Under the pieces are notes generated by a model. That model ran no database searches and had not been told where the DNA came from. It was given only the letters and a program-made list of their open reading frames with translations. Position numbers and translations under genes: made by a program. Of a stretch of 23,607 nucleotides of DNA, positions 16,325 to 23,607 are shown piece by piece. Positions within the stretch are counted from its first letter, which is position 1. Every line of letters begins with the position of its first letter. Origin of the DNA: Actinomycetes bacterium (GTDB lineage: Bacteria > Actinomycetota > Actinomycetes > Propionibacteriales > Propionibacteriaceae); NCBI GenBank assembly GCA_023436925.1, contig JAEZHJ010000033.1, positions 1 to 23,607 on the forward strand, written 5' to 3'.

Positions 16325-17425
16325 GTGAGGGTTGTCTCAGTGGTCGGTGCCCGGCCACAGTTCGTCAAGCTCGCACCGATCGCCCGGGCCGCCGCGGCGG
16401 CGGGCGTCGGGCACCTGATCGTCCACACCGGCCAGCACTACGACCCGATGCTGTCCTCGGTCTTCTTCGAGGAGTTGGGCATCCCGGAGCCGACGGCGCA
16501 CCTGGGGGTCGGCAGTGGCTCGCACGGCGTCCAGACCGGCGCGATGCTGGCGGCGCTGGACGAGGTCTTCGCCGAACTGGTGCCGGACTGGGTGCTGGTC
16601 TACGGCGACACCAACTCCACGATCGCCGCGGCGCTCAGCGCCGTGAAGCTGCACCTTCCGGTGGCCCATCTCGAGGCCGGCCTGCGCAGTTTCAACCGCC
16701 GGATGCCCGAGGAGCACAACCGGGTGCTCACCGACCACGCCGCCGACCTGCTGCTTGCCCCGACCCGGGCGGCGATGGCGCATCTGGCCGACGAAGGGCT
16801 AGCCGACCGTGCGGTGCTCGTCGGGGACGTGATGACCGACGTGCTGCTCGGGGTGCGGGACCGGGTGCAGGGCCGGCCGTCGCCGCTGGTCACCGAGGCG
16901 GGGGTGACGCCGGGCGGCTACTACCTTGCGACCATCCACCGGGCCGAGAACACCAACGACGGACAGCGGCTGCGCGGGATCCTCGGCGCACTCGCCGACC
17001 TCGACAAGCCGGTCCTCCTGCTCGCCCATCCCCGGCTGGTGGCGCTGGCCGCCGAGCACGGCATCCCGCTCTCCCAGGGCAGCCTGCAGGCGCACCCGCC
17101 GCTGGGCTATCCCGACCTGGTCTCGGCGGTGCTCGCAAGCGCCGGGGTGGTCACCGACTCCGGCGGGCTGCAGAAGGAGGCCTTCCTGCTGCGCGTGCCG
17201 TGCACCACGGTGCGCACCGAGACCGAGTGGGTGGAGACCGTCGACCTCGGCTGGAATGTGCTCGCCAGCGAGCCCGGGCAACTCGCCGCTGCCGTGACCC
17301 GCCCCACCCCGGCCCCGACCGACGCGGCTCCGTACGGAGACGGCCGCGCGGCCGAACGGGTGATCGCCGTCCTGCAGGAGCGGGCCGGGGCTCACTCCGG
17401 ATCGGCGGGGACGCGGTTAGCCTGA
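16325..17425 (+). CDS. wbpI: Non-hydrolysing UDP-sugar C2 epimerase, WbpI-like
   Basis: A protein of 366 aa of the WecB/WbpI epimerase family. It has GARPQFVKLAP (8-18), HTGQHYD (34-40), YGDTNST with Asp95, HLEAGLRSFNRRMPEEHNR with Glu117 and Glu130, IHRAENT with His205, and a SGGLQKEAF UDP-binding segment. The RSFNRRMPEE variant is typical of WbpI/WlbD-type enzymes; UDP-GlcNAc epimerases (WecB) usually carry RTGDxxSPxPEE there. The predicted reaction converts UDP-2,3-diacetamido-2,3-dideoxy-glucuronate to the manno form. Start: GTG 16325-16327, placed 7 nt after TAGCAT with no ribosome binding site. It stands alone on the plus strand, is convergent with the acyltransferase gene (22-bp gap, no clear terminator), and is separated from the other pathway genes by the minus operon. 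A plain UDP-GlcNAc epimerase is the main alternative. Confidence 0.85.
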   Translation: MRVVSVVGARPQFVKLAPIARAAAAAGVGHLIVHTGQHYDPMLSSVFFEELGIPEPTAHLGVGSGSHGVQTGAMLAALDEVFAELVPDWVLVYGDTNSTIAAALSAVKLHLPVAHLEAGLRSFNRRMPEEHNRVLTDHAADLLLAPTRAAMAHLADEGLADRAVLVGDVMTDVLLGVRDRVQGRPSPLVTEAGVTPGGYYLATIHRAENTNDGQRLRGILGALADLDKPVLLLAHPRLVALAAEHGIPLSQGSLQAHPPLGYPDLVSAVLASAGVVTDSGGLQKEAFLLRVPCTTVRTETEWVETVDLGWNVLASEPGQLAAAVTRPTPAPTDAAPYGDGRAAERVIAVLQERAGAHSGSAGTRLA

Positions 17426-17447
17426 GCCGTGGGCAGGCGGCACAAGG

Positions 17448-19562
17448 TCAACTCAGTGCACGTCGCAACCGGTCGGTGAGGGTCTCCACGAACTCGACGG
17501 TGTAGTGAGCCTTGTCGCGGTAGACGAGGGTGTTCCCCAGAACCTGGAAGCATCGGTCCGCGCTGCAGGTCTCGTCGCTCAGGTCCAGTTCCTCAGCCTC
17601 AGGCGCAAGCGAGAACGCGAGGTCGTACCCGGAACGCACGTGTTCGCGAAGGGCCACCTCACGTGGCTCCGCGCACTGCATGGGGTCGTTGAGATGCTCG
17701 CTGACACATTCGACGGGGTCCAGGGTCGGGCGAGGCATGGGCCGCACGGCAACAACGCGAATTCCCGCGTCGGTGAGCCGCTTCCAGTACGAGGCGTACC
17801 CTCTCGCTCCTTGGGGATCGTCCTCTTCGAACCGGTAACTGCTGGACGCGGCGGTGAACACGATGTCCGGCTTGCCTTCGCCCAGGAGGTGGCGCAACAG
17901 GCGCTCGTTCTGGCCGGGGCAGTCGCTGTTGTTGGAACTCGTCGGCAGCACGACCGGGTTGAAGGGGCACTCCGAGCGGGTGTGGAGAACGACCCGCCAG
18001 CCGCGCTCCTCGGCAACCCGGAGCAGGGCCGGCAGATACTGGGTGCTGTTCGAGTCACCCACCACCGCGAGCGTCCCGACCGCGGCCGCGGGGTCATGCT
18101 CGCAAGCGGGAGAATCCTGACCTGCGGTGGCTTGGCAGTCGTAGTAGGCGTGACCCGGCATAACAGGGAGATCCAGTTCGGCGGCCGGGTCTGGAGTGAT
18201 GGCCAGGGCGGGATCGCTGAACGACGGGTCGGCCCCGGGCGCCAGGGCCGGCAGGTCGAACGCCAAGGCGCCCCGAAGCTCGGCCGGGACAGATTTCGGA
18301 GGTCGGCTGGCAACCTCCTGCCGGTGGAGCGCGACGGGCAGCAAGGGCACGAGGGCAACGGCGCCCGTGGTCACCAGGGCCAGGCCGCCGACCGACAGCG
18401 CCCGACGCGGGCTGCTCGCCAGCCAGGTGGATCGACGGGTGGGCTGCTCGACCCAGTAGAAGCTCATCGCAGCCAGTGCGAGAGAGAGCAGGACGATCCC
18501 CAGGCCGGTTCCGAGCCCGGGAGGCGCCCCCGTGAGTGAGATCAGGAAAACTACCGCGGGGTAGTGCCACAGGTAGAGCGAGTACGAAGCGTCTCCGAGC
18601 CACTGCACGGGGCGCCAGCCCAGAGCGCGCGACAAGCTCGTCACAGGTAACGGGCCGGCGATCACCATGAGAGCCGCACCGGCCACCGGGACGAGGGCCA
18701 GCAGGCCGGGAAAGGGGTGGCTCGGTCGGATCGCGACGATTGAGATGAAGACCACGGCGATGGATGCCGTGGCACAGCCCAGGCTCGCGCGAGGGCTCAT
18801 TCCCCGCGATCCCGGTATGAGCGCGAGCAGTGCACCCACCCCGAGTTCCCACAGGCGGGTCGCTGTGGAGAAGTAGGCGACCGGGTCGCGAAGTTGCACC
18901 GCGACGACAGCCCAGAGGAAGGATGTCGCGACGAGCGCTGCGAAGACGACCGCCAGGCGTCGGCGGAAGGCTCGACGAGAGGACACCGTCGTCAAGACGA
19001 TCACCACCAGCGGCCACAGGATGTAGAACTGCTCCTCAACCGCCAACGACCAGAAGTGCTCGAAGGGAGTGGCCGCGCCGGTTTGAGCCAGGTAGTCGAC
19101 CGCTTCGAAAGAGAGCAGCCAGTTCTGGGCGTAGAAGGCCGACGCCAGCGCGTGGCTGCTGACCTGCGGGAGCCGCGAGAGCGGCAGCAGCCAGATCGAC
19201 ACGAGCGCCGTGACCCCGATCGCGACGAGTGCTGCCGGCAGGATCCTGCGTACTCGTCCCGCCCAGAAGGCGGCGAGCGACAGCCGCCCTGTTCGGTCGA
19301 CCTCACGCAGCATGTTTCCGGTGATCAGGAACCCGGAGACGACGAAGAAGACATCGACGCCGACGAACCCACCCGGGAAGCGATCGGGCCACACGTGGTA
19401 CGCCATGACGGCGACGACCGCGATCGCCCTGAGGGCCTGGATCTCCGGCCGGAAGCGATGGTGACGTCCAGCCGCGCCCTGGGGACTGGCGGGACCGGCC
19501 GCGGACCCAGGATGCGCCTCGCGGTGAGACTCCCCGATCACAGCGATGTAAGGAACCTCCAT
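17448..19562 (-). CDS. OafA/YrhL-type membrane acyltransferase with C-terminal SGNH domain
   Basis: A protein of 704 aa. Residues ~38-410 are an acyltransferase-3 domain with about ten membrane helices. R45 and H56 form the R-x10-H motif, GVDVFFVVSGFLIT follows (68-81), and FWSLAVEEQFYILWP is at 170-184. Residues ~470-704 are an SGNH hydrolase-like domain facing the outside, with VGDSN (501-505) holding the nucleophilic Ser504 and DKAH (683-686) supplying Asp and His. Known members of this fusion type O-acetylate O-antigens, peptidoglycan or teichoic acids. The ATG at 19560-19562 overlaps the upstream gene by 25 nt without a ribosome binding site. GTG 19541 (697 aa, GTGA overlap with the upstream stop) is an equally likely start, as the GGAGG upstream is 14 nt away. 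It probably decorates the glycan made here. GC is lower than in the sugar genes. Confidence 0.87.
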   Translation of the reverse strand: MEVPYIAVIGESHREAHPGSAAGPASPQGAAGRHHRFRPEIQALRAIAVVAVMAYHVWPDRFPGGFVGVDVFFVVSGFLITGNMLREVDRTGRLSLAAFWAGRVRRILPAALVAIGVTALVSIWLLPLSRLPQVSSHALASAFYAQNWLLSFEAVDYLAQTGAATPFEHFWSLAVEEQFYILWPLVVIVLTTVSSRRAFRRRLAVVFAALVATSFLWAVVAVQLRDPVAYFSTATRLWELGVGALLALIPGSRGMSPRASLGCATASIAVVFISIVAIRPSHPFPGLLALVPVAGAALMVIAGPLPVTSLSRALGWRPVQWLGDASYSLYLWHYPAVVFLISLTGAPPGLGTGLGIVLLSLALAAMSFYWVEQPTRRSTWLASSPRRALSVGGLALVTTGAVALVPLLPVALHRQEVASRPPKSVPAELRGALAFDLPALAPGADPSFSDPALAITPDPAAELDLPVMPGHAYYDCQATAGQDSPACEHDPAAAVGTLAVVGDSNSTQYLPALLRVAEERGWRVVLHTRSECPFNPVVLPTSSNNSDCPGQNERLLRHLLGEGKPDIVFTAASSSYRFEEDDPQGARGYASYWKRLTDAGIRVVAVRPMPRPTLDPVECVSEHLNDPMQCAEPREVALREHVRSGYDLAFSLAPEAEELDLSDETCSADRCFQVLGNTLVYRDKAHYTVEFVETLTDRLRRALS

Positions 19563-22500
19563 TCCGCAGAGGTGATGACCAGTAGCGACTTCTCGCCGTG
19601 ATACTCGGTCCAGTGGTGCACGATCCCGGCCTCCCTCAGGATGCGACGGATCTCGCGGCCAGTGTTCTGCTCACCGGGTCGGTCGTGGTCGTCCAGCAGG
19701 ATCGCGAAGTTCTCCGCGAGGCAGCCGGGCAGCAGTTCCAGGACGTCGACCCGTGCGAACTCGAGCGCGTTCCCACCGAACGGGCCGTCGATGCAGATGA
19801 GGTCGAACTGTCGGCCGTCGAAGCGATCTGCGAAGCCCGAGTAGGCAAGGACCTCGGGATCGGTCCGGTAGCTGATGCTGGTCAGGTCGAGGCGGACCAG
19901 TTGTGAGGTCGAGGGCAGAACCATCGCTCGACCGTGATCGCGCACCCAGCCTTCGTCGTGTTCGACCACCCAGTGCTCGGTCAGTGGCTGGAAGTGCGCG
20001 GCGTACTGGGCGATCAGTCTGGTCGATTGCCCCAGTCCGAGCTCGAGGATGCTTGTCGGGTGCAACTCGTTGAGCACGCGGTACAGCACGTAGAGGAACG
20101 GGTAGCCGACCGCCCACCTCCCGGGGGACAGCGCCCGATCCCGGAACCACTCGCTGCCCTGCACCGTGTCGGTGTAGACGTGGGCCCAGCCCAGCTCGGC
20201 AGTCGTCCGGTGGGCCGGGTGATCGGCTTGGGCGTCGAGCGCATCCCGAATCGACTGGAACTCACCCTGCAGCGCTGCGGTGGTGCGGGCGGATCGGCCT
20301 GTATCGCCGGCGATCGCGTGGACGCGATCCAGGATCTGGTCGGCGCGGCCGCGGGTCCAGTCCTGCGAGTCTGCGAGTCGCGTGAGCTGCCGAGCACCGG
20401 CTCGTCCCTGTTCTTGCAGTTGGGCCAACCGTCGCAGGCTTGCGCTGTTGGCCTTGCGAACGCTCGCCGCGTGCTTCTGCGAGCGGGCCCGGTCGGACTT
20501 CAACTGCCTGGCAAGACGTCGCTGCGAGGCGCCCTGCTGGCGCAGCAGGTGCAGGTAGGCAGCCACCGCCCCCACACCGAGCACTCCCAACTGGGCGACG
20601 GCGAGTACCGCGGCGGCCGCCCAGCGCTCGAGTGCGACAGCGGCCAGGAGCAGGACGAAGACCACGGTGGCGGTGACGCCGAGTGCCGCGGCGGCGAGCC
20701 GGCGTCTCGAGAGCCGCCTCGCAGGCGCCTTCCGCGGAGTCGGCTCCGGTAGTTCCGGCGCCGGACCAGGCAGGTCGAGGACGGGGTTCGGCGGGGGAGC
20801 CGGGGTCGGCGACGGCGGAGCCTGCCGCTGCCGGCGCGCGTCGTCTTGTCGCTTCTCCGCCCCCAGGGCGTAGATGTCGAGCGCGTTCGACAGCAGCGCG
20901 CCCACCGTCGCCAGGTCGACCGACGAACTCTGGGCGACGGGCTCGCCGTTGGCGGCGCGAACGATCAGGATTCGCCACTGCTCCGCCAGGTCGACGCGGG
21001 CCAGATCGGCCAGACTCTCGCGGCCCTCCCTGCTCAGCCGGTCCCGGAGCTCGCGATCCTCCAGCATCGAACTGACGACACGCGCCAGCCCGTCGATGTC
21101 GCCCTGCGGAACAGCTCGGAACCCCTTCCCGTCGCGGAGCGTCGCCAGATGCGGCAGTGTGTACATGGCGATCGGGATTCCGAAGGCCTTCGCCTCGACG
21201 ACGGTCATGGACGAGCACTCGGTGACGGACGTGACAAGCAGCAGATCCGCCCGGCGGTAGTAGTCCTCGACGCTGAAGGTGGGGCCGCACAGGATCACGT
21301 TCTGCTCCACGCCGAGGCGCCGGATCTCGTCCCGAATCCGATCAGTCGCTTCCGACGTCCACTCCTTCCCGACCACGTGAAGTCGCACGTCGGGCCGGGT
21401 CTGCGCGACCCGGGCGACAACCCGGACGGCGTCGAGGCAGCGCTTCACCCACAGGTCGAGCCGGCCGACCCACAGGATCATCCCGGGTTCGGTCGCCAAC
21501 TCCGACTCATCGACGCTCGCCATCGGGACCGGGTTGGGAAGGTACGCGGCGTTCACGCCTTGGGACCGCCAGTACACCTCCTCGGCCGGTGACAACACCT
21601 GGACTGCGTCAGCGAGCTTGGCCACGGTCGGTCGTAGCGGGAACTCCGGCGAACCGGTCAGCAGGGAGTGGAACGCCGAGTCGTGGACGGAGAGGATGAG
21701 AGGCGTTCCGGTGGCTTTCACCGTCATCAGGTCGTACAGCAGGGCCGGGTTCGACCCGGCGCAGTAGATCAGCGCGTCGATGCCCTCCGTCCGGATCGTC
21801 TCCTCCAGCCGCCGGCCCCGGATGCCGTAGTCGGTGCCCTCCTTGGGCAGGGTGACCCGACGCACCCCGGCGGGGAACTCGAACTCCTCGCCGGGATGCT
21901 CCTCGTCCGCGAGGAGGACGACCTGGTATCCGAGGTCCAGGTACAGCGGTACGAGGATGCTCAGCACCCGCTGGATGCCGCCCAGGGTGAACCGGTGGTA
22001 GAAGACGCCGAGGGTTCCGCTGCCGGTGGCCACCCGCGTCGACGTGCACCGCAGTGTGGTCGCTGTCGCGACCGATCGCGCGATGGCGGCCCGTTGGCCG
22101 TGGAATCCTCGGTGAAGGGCACCCGTGAGATCGGCCATCGGCCACGCCTCGGCGAGGATGTCGAAGCCGGCAGGCCTGAGGTCGGGGTGCACCCGCAGCG
22201 CCCACTGGGTCACACAGTCGGTGGCCAGCCGCCGTCTGAGCCGCCCGGCAGCCTCGATCCGGTCGGCCCTGCCGTCGTGGGTGTCGACGAACTGCTCGAC
22301 AGCGTCCGCCACCAGGGCCTGCGTGGCGTAGACGGACAGTGTCTCGAGGGAGACATCGGGGGCGCCGGTGATGCCGGCACCGAAGCGGTAGTTGTAGTAG
22401 CGCTCCGCCACTCCTTCGTAGGAGCGGGCGTACCAGGCGAGTACGAAGAAGGCCAGGGCGTCCTGAGCCTTGGGGAAGCTGCCGTCGGGAACCTCAGCGA

Positions 22501-23089
22501 AAGCGCGCTTGGCGAATCCGGTCCGATAGACCTTGTTCCACAGCGTGTACCCGAAGTCTCCGGAGAGGAAGCATCGGAGGAAGGGTTCGTCGTCCACCAA
22601 TCGTTGCTCAAGCGGGCGCAGGAACTGTTCGAGCTGCTGCACTCGCTTCTTGTCAGGGTTGGTAGTAATGACACTCGTCCCGAACTGCAGGATGTCGACC
22701 CCGAGGGCGGCCATGGTCGCTGACAACCCCTCGCACGCGTGACGCTCCAGGTAGTCGTCGGCGTCGACGAACATCAGGTAGTCCCCGCGCGCGGCCAGGG
22801 CACCGTCCTTCCTGGCCTGTGACGCCGACCTTCGCTCCGGGTAGGTGGTGACCCGAACCCGGGGGTCCCGGGCCGCGTACTCGGCGAGGACCTCGGCGGT
22901 CGAGTCTGTTGATGCGTCGTCGTAGCAGAGGATCTCGATCTCTCGACGGGTCTGGTTGGTCAGGCTGTCCAGACACTCGCGGAGGTACCGCTCGGCATTC
23001 CGAATCGGAACCACGATGGATATGTCGATCTGGTCGGAGGTGTGGCTGCTAGACACAGGGACCGCGGCTTTCGTCGGGGTGGACGTCAT
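19538..23089 (-). CDS. Giant fusion protein: GT2 + GT4 + two membrane helices + coiled-coil-like stretch + methyltransferase-like domain
   Basis: A protein of ~1183 aa (numbering from ATG 23087-23089). Residues ~22-230 form a GT2 domain with SIVVPIRNAERYL, DDASTDST (57-64) and FVDADD (107-112, metal/nucleotide binding). Residues ~360-700 form a GT4 GT-B domain with GVFYHRFTLGGIQRVL (361-376), ILWVGRLD (538-545) and ECSSMTVVEAKAFG near 624-637. A proline-rich linker (~756-788) leads to two hydrophobic helices (~797-819, ~825-848). These are followed by a ~100-residue Arg/Lys/Gln/Ala-rich helical stretch that looks coiled-coil. Residues ~991-1171 resemble a SAM-dependent methyltransferase fold: SILELGLGQSTR, FDLICIDGPFGG, ILLDDHD. 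A TTG at 23159-23161 and a GTG at 23108-23110 are alternative starts; none has a good ribosome binding site. It overlaps the acyltransferase gene, so the two are probably co-transcribed. The methyltransferase activity is inferred and unproven. Confidence 0.82.
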   Translation of the reverse strand: MTSTPTKAAVPVSSSHTSDQIDISIVVPIRNAERYLRECLDSLTNQTRREIEILCYDDASTDSTAEVLAEYAARDPRVRVTTYPERRSASQARKDGALAARGDYLMFVDADDYLERHACEGLSATMAALGVDILQFGTSVITTNPDKKRVQQLEQFLRPLEQRLVDDEPFLRCFLSGDFGYTLWNKVYRTGFAKRAFAEVPDGSFPKAQDALAFFVLAWYARSYEGVAERYYNYRFGAGITGAPDVSLETLSVYATQALVADAVEQFVDTHDGRADRIEAAGRLRRRLATDCVTQWALRVHPDLRPAGFDILAEAWPMADLTGALHRGFHGQRAAIARSVATATTLRCTSTRVATGSGTLGVFYHRFTLGGIQRVLSILVPLYLDLGYQVVLLADEEHPGEEFEFPAGVRRVTLPKEGTDYGIRGRRLEETIRTEGIDALIYCAGSNPALLYDLMTVKATGTPLILSVHDSAFHSLLTGSPEFPLRPTVAKLADAVQVLSPAEEVYWRSQGVNAAYLPNPVPMASVDESELATEPGMILWVGRLDLWVKRCLDAVRVVARVAQTRPDVRLHVVGKEWTSEATDRIRDEIRRLGVEQNVILCGPTFSVEDYYRRADLLLVTSVTECSSMTVVEAKAFGIPIAMYTLPHLATLRDGKGFRAVPQGDIDGLARVVSSMLEDRELRDRLSREGRESLADLARVDLAEQWRILIVRAANGEPVAQSSSVDLATVGALLSNALDIYALGAEKRQDDARRQRQAPPSPTPAPPPNPVLDLPGPAPELPEPTPRKAPARRLSRRRLAAAALGVTATVVFVLLLAAVALERWAAAAVLAVAQLGVLGVGAVAAYLHLLRQQGASQRRLARQLKSDRARSQKHAASVRKANSASLRRLAQLQEQGRAGARQLTRLADSQDWTRGRADQILDRVHAIAGDTGRSARTTAALQGEFQSIRDALDAQADHPAHRTTAELGWAHVYTDTVQGSEWFRDRALSPGRWAVGYPFLYVLYRVLNELHPTSILELGLGQSTRLIAQYAAHFQPLTEHWVVEHDEGWVRDHGRAMVLPSTSQLVRLDLTSISYRTDPEVLAYSGFADRFDGRQFDLICIDGPFGGNALEFARVDVLELLPGCLAENFAILLDDHDRPGEQNTGREIRRILREAGIVHHWTEYHGEKSLLVITSAEWRFLTSL

Positions 23090-23227
23090 GCGGCCTGACA
23101 GCGCCCACACCCATCGCCCCAGCCGTGCGATGGGCCTGCCGGATGACGCGTGGACCGGCAAAGTACTGCTGGCGGGGCATTCCTGGCTGCGGCGCTCCCT
23201 TGTGTCGCGTGACTCGGGGCTTCGGTC

Positions 23228-23233
23228 ACCATA
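23228..23233 (-). promoter_or_regulatory. Possible -10 box TATGGT upstream of the giant glycosyltransferase gene
   Basis: The gap 23090-23311 is clearly AT-richer than its surroundings: 23221-23280 has about 52% GC by hand count. On the minus strand it contains TATGGT at 23233-23228 and a small hairpin, CAGGA/TCCTG at 23235-23249. If the box is used, the leader would be about 130 nt. No -35 match is seen, and no other feature is recognisable in this gap. Confidence 0.25.
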
Positions 23234-23311
23234 GCAGGAGCCATTCCTGTGTTTGGCTCTTTCGCAGTTGACGTTTCGACCGATGAATACCGACCGACAA
23301 AGGGATGCGGT

Positions 23312-23607
23312 TTATGCGGTCGCGGAGGCGCCGGGCCGGCCGCGGCCCGGCCGGAGCCATCGGGTGACTCGTGCCCTCAGCGCAGGCCTCACCCGCACGG
23401 TTGCCTGTTCGGGGCTGGCACTCGTGATCCTCGATAGCCGGCCGGGAATCGAGGCTCGGCCACGTCCCCGCAGCGCCAGCCGAGCGGTCCGGGTACCCCA
23501 GTCGTCCTCCCAGCGCAGGCTGAGTCGCCAGCGGCCCAGGCCCGGCAGGCTGTCCGGTCGCAGCCGGATCCGCCACCCGGGCCCGTCCGCCTCGGGCCGG
23601 CCCACCG
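23312..23607 (-). CDS. C-terminal end of a surface-glycan enzyme (partial, 5' end outside window)
   Basis: The last ~98 codons of a minus-strand gene, ending at TAA 23312-23314. The frame is open to the window edge, and a GTG at 23603-23605 is most likely internal. The visible part has a beta-rich segment (GWRIRLRPDSLPGLGRWRLS, then LRWEDDWGTRTARLAL), followed by a very basic tail (RALRARVTRWLRPGRGR). Similar beta-plus-basic segments occur as accessory parts of actinobacterial CDP-glycerol glycerophosphotransferase-like and glycosyltransferase proteins, including the linker of the protein encoded at 358-2808. That comparison is weak, and the catalytic part is not in this window. Codon usage is again very GC-rich, unlike the neighbouring 17448-23089 region. 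Confidence 0.55.
   Translation of the reverse strand, partial: VGRPEADGPGWRIRLRPDSLPGLGRWRLSLRWEDDWGTRTARLALRGRGRASIPGRLSRITSASPEQATVRVRPALRARVTRWLRPGRGRPGASATA

Noticed and set aside
17426..17447. Possible terminator between the convergent epimerase and acyltransferase genes
   Set aside because: Only a 4-bp GCCG/CGGC match is present in the 22-bp gap, too weak to call.
20500..20900. Coding boundary suggesting the giant fusion gene is really two genes joined by a sequencing error
   Set aside because: The frame stays open through the proline-rich linker and membrane helices with consistent codon use, and no stop codon or strong internal start with a ribosome binding site was seen there. A single gene is the simpler reading.
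23268..23273. TTGACG on the plus strand as a -35 promoter box
   Set aside because: No -10 hexamer occurs 16-18 nt downstream, and no plus-strand gene begins in this area.
1..23607. CRISPR arrays, tRNA or rRNA genes, insertion sequences
   Set aside because: No regularly spaced direct repeats, cloverleaf-like segments or transposase motifs were recognised on either strand.

Overview
The window reads as a high-GC actinomycete chromosome segment (Actinomycetota). Hand-counted 60-base lines in the middle give 73-77% GC. There are many GTG starts, TANNNT-type -10 boxes without clear -35 boxes, and probable leaderless genes. A member of the Propionibacteriales would fit, but the sequence alone does not prove it. 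There is no rRNA, tRNA, transposase, integrase or CRISPR array. The dominant content is a biosynthesis locus for a cell-surface polysaccharide or wall glycopolymer.

Left flank (1-5320): the 3' end of dihydroxyacetone kinase DhaK, closed by a strong hairpin; a convergent 816-aa fusion of a GT2-like domain to a CDP-glycerol glycerophosphotransferase-type domain; a divergent glycerophosphodiester phosphodiesterase; and a convergent DUF885 metallopeptidase-like protein. Three of these four relate to glycerol or glycerol-phosphate metabolism.

Sugar-nucleotide and polymer core (5473-17425): homologues of all five enzymes of the Wbp/Wlb route are present. They are a 6-dehydrogenase (WbpA-like), a 3-dehydrogenase (WbpB-like), a PLP aminotransferase (WbpE-like), a hexapeptide N-acetyltransferase (WbpD-like) and a C2 epimerase (WbpI-like). 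Together they predict synthesis of UDP-2,3-diacetamido-2,3-dideoxy-glucuronate and its manno epimer from UDP-GlcNAc. They sit in three transcription units: a plus-strand operon acetyltransferase-aminotransferase-oxidoreductase-Stealth phosphotransferase; a minus-strand operon of two tandemly duplicated two-module GT-B glycosyltransferases followed by the dehydrogenase; and a divergent single-gene epimerase unit.

Right part (17448-23607): lower GC in sampled lines (about 62-65%). It holds an OafA-type membrane acyltransferase with a C-terminal SGNH domain, overlapping the end of a ~1183-aa protein that joins GT2, GT4, two membrane helices, a basic coiled-coil-like stretch and a methyltransferase-like domain. 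Beyond an AT-richer gap lies the 3' end of another minus-strand gene that leaves the window.

Working model (inference): the five enzymes supply diacetamido-hexuronic acid, the glycosyltransferases and the Stealth protein assemble a sugar or sugar-phosphate polymer, the SGNH acyltransferase O-acylates it, and the giant fusion protein may couple chain extension to chain termination or length control. No flippase, ABC exporter, Wzy polymerase or initiating phosphoglycosyltransferase is visible, so these must lie outside the window.
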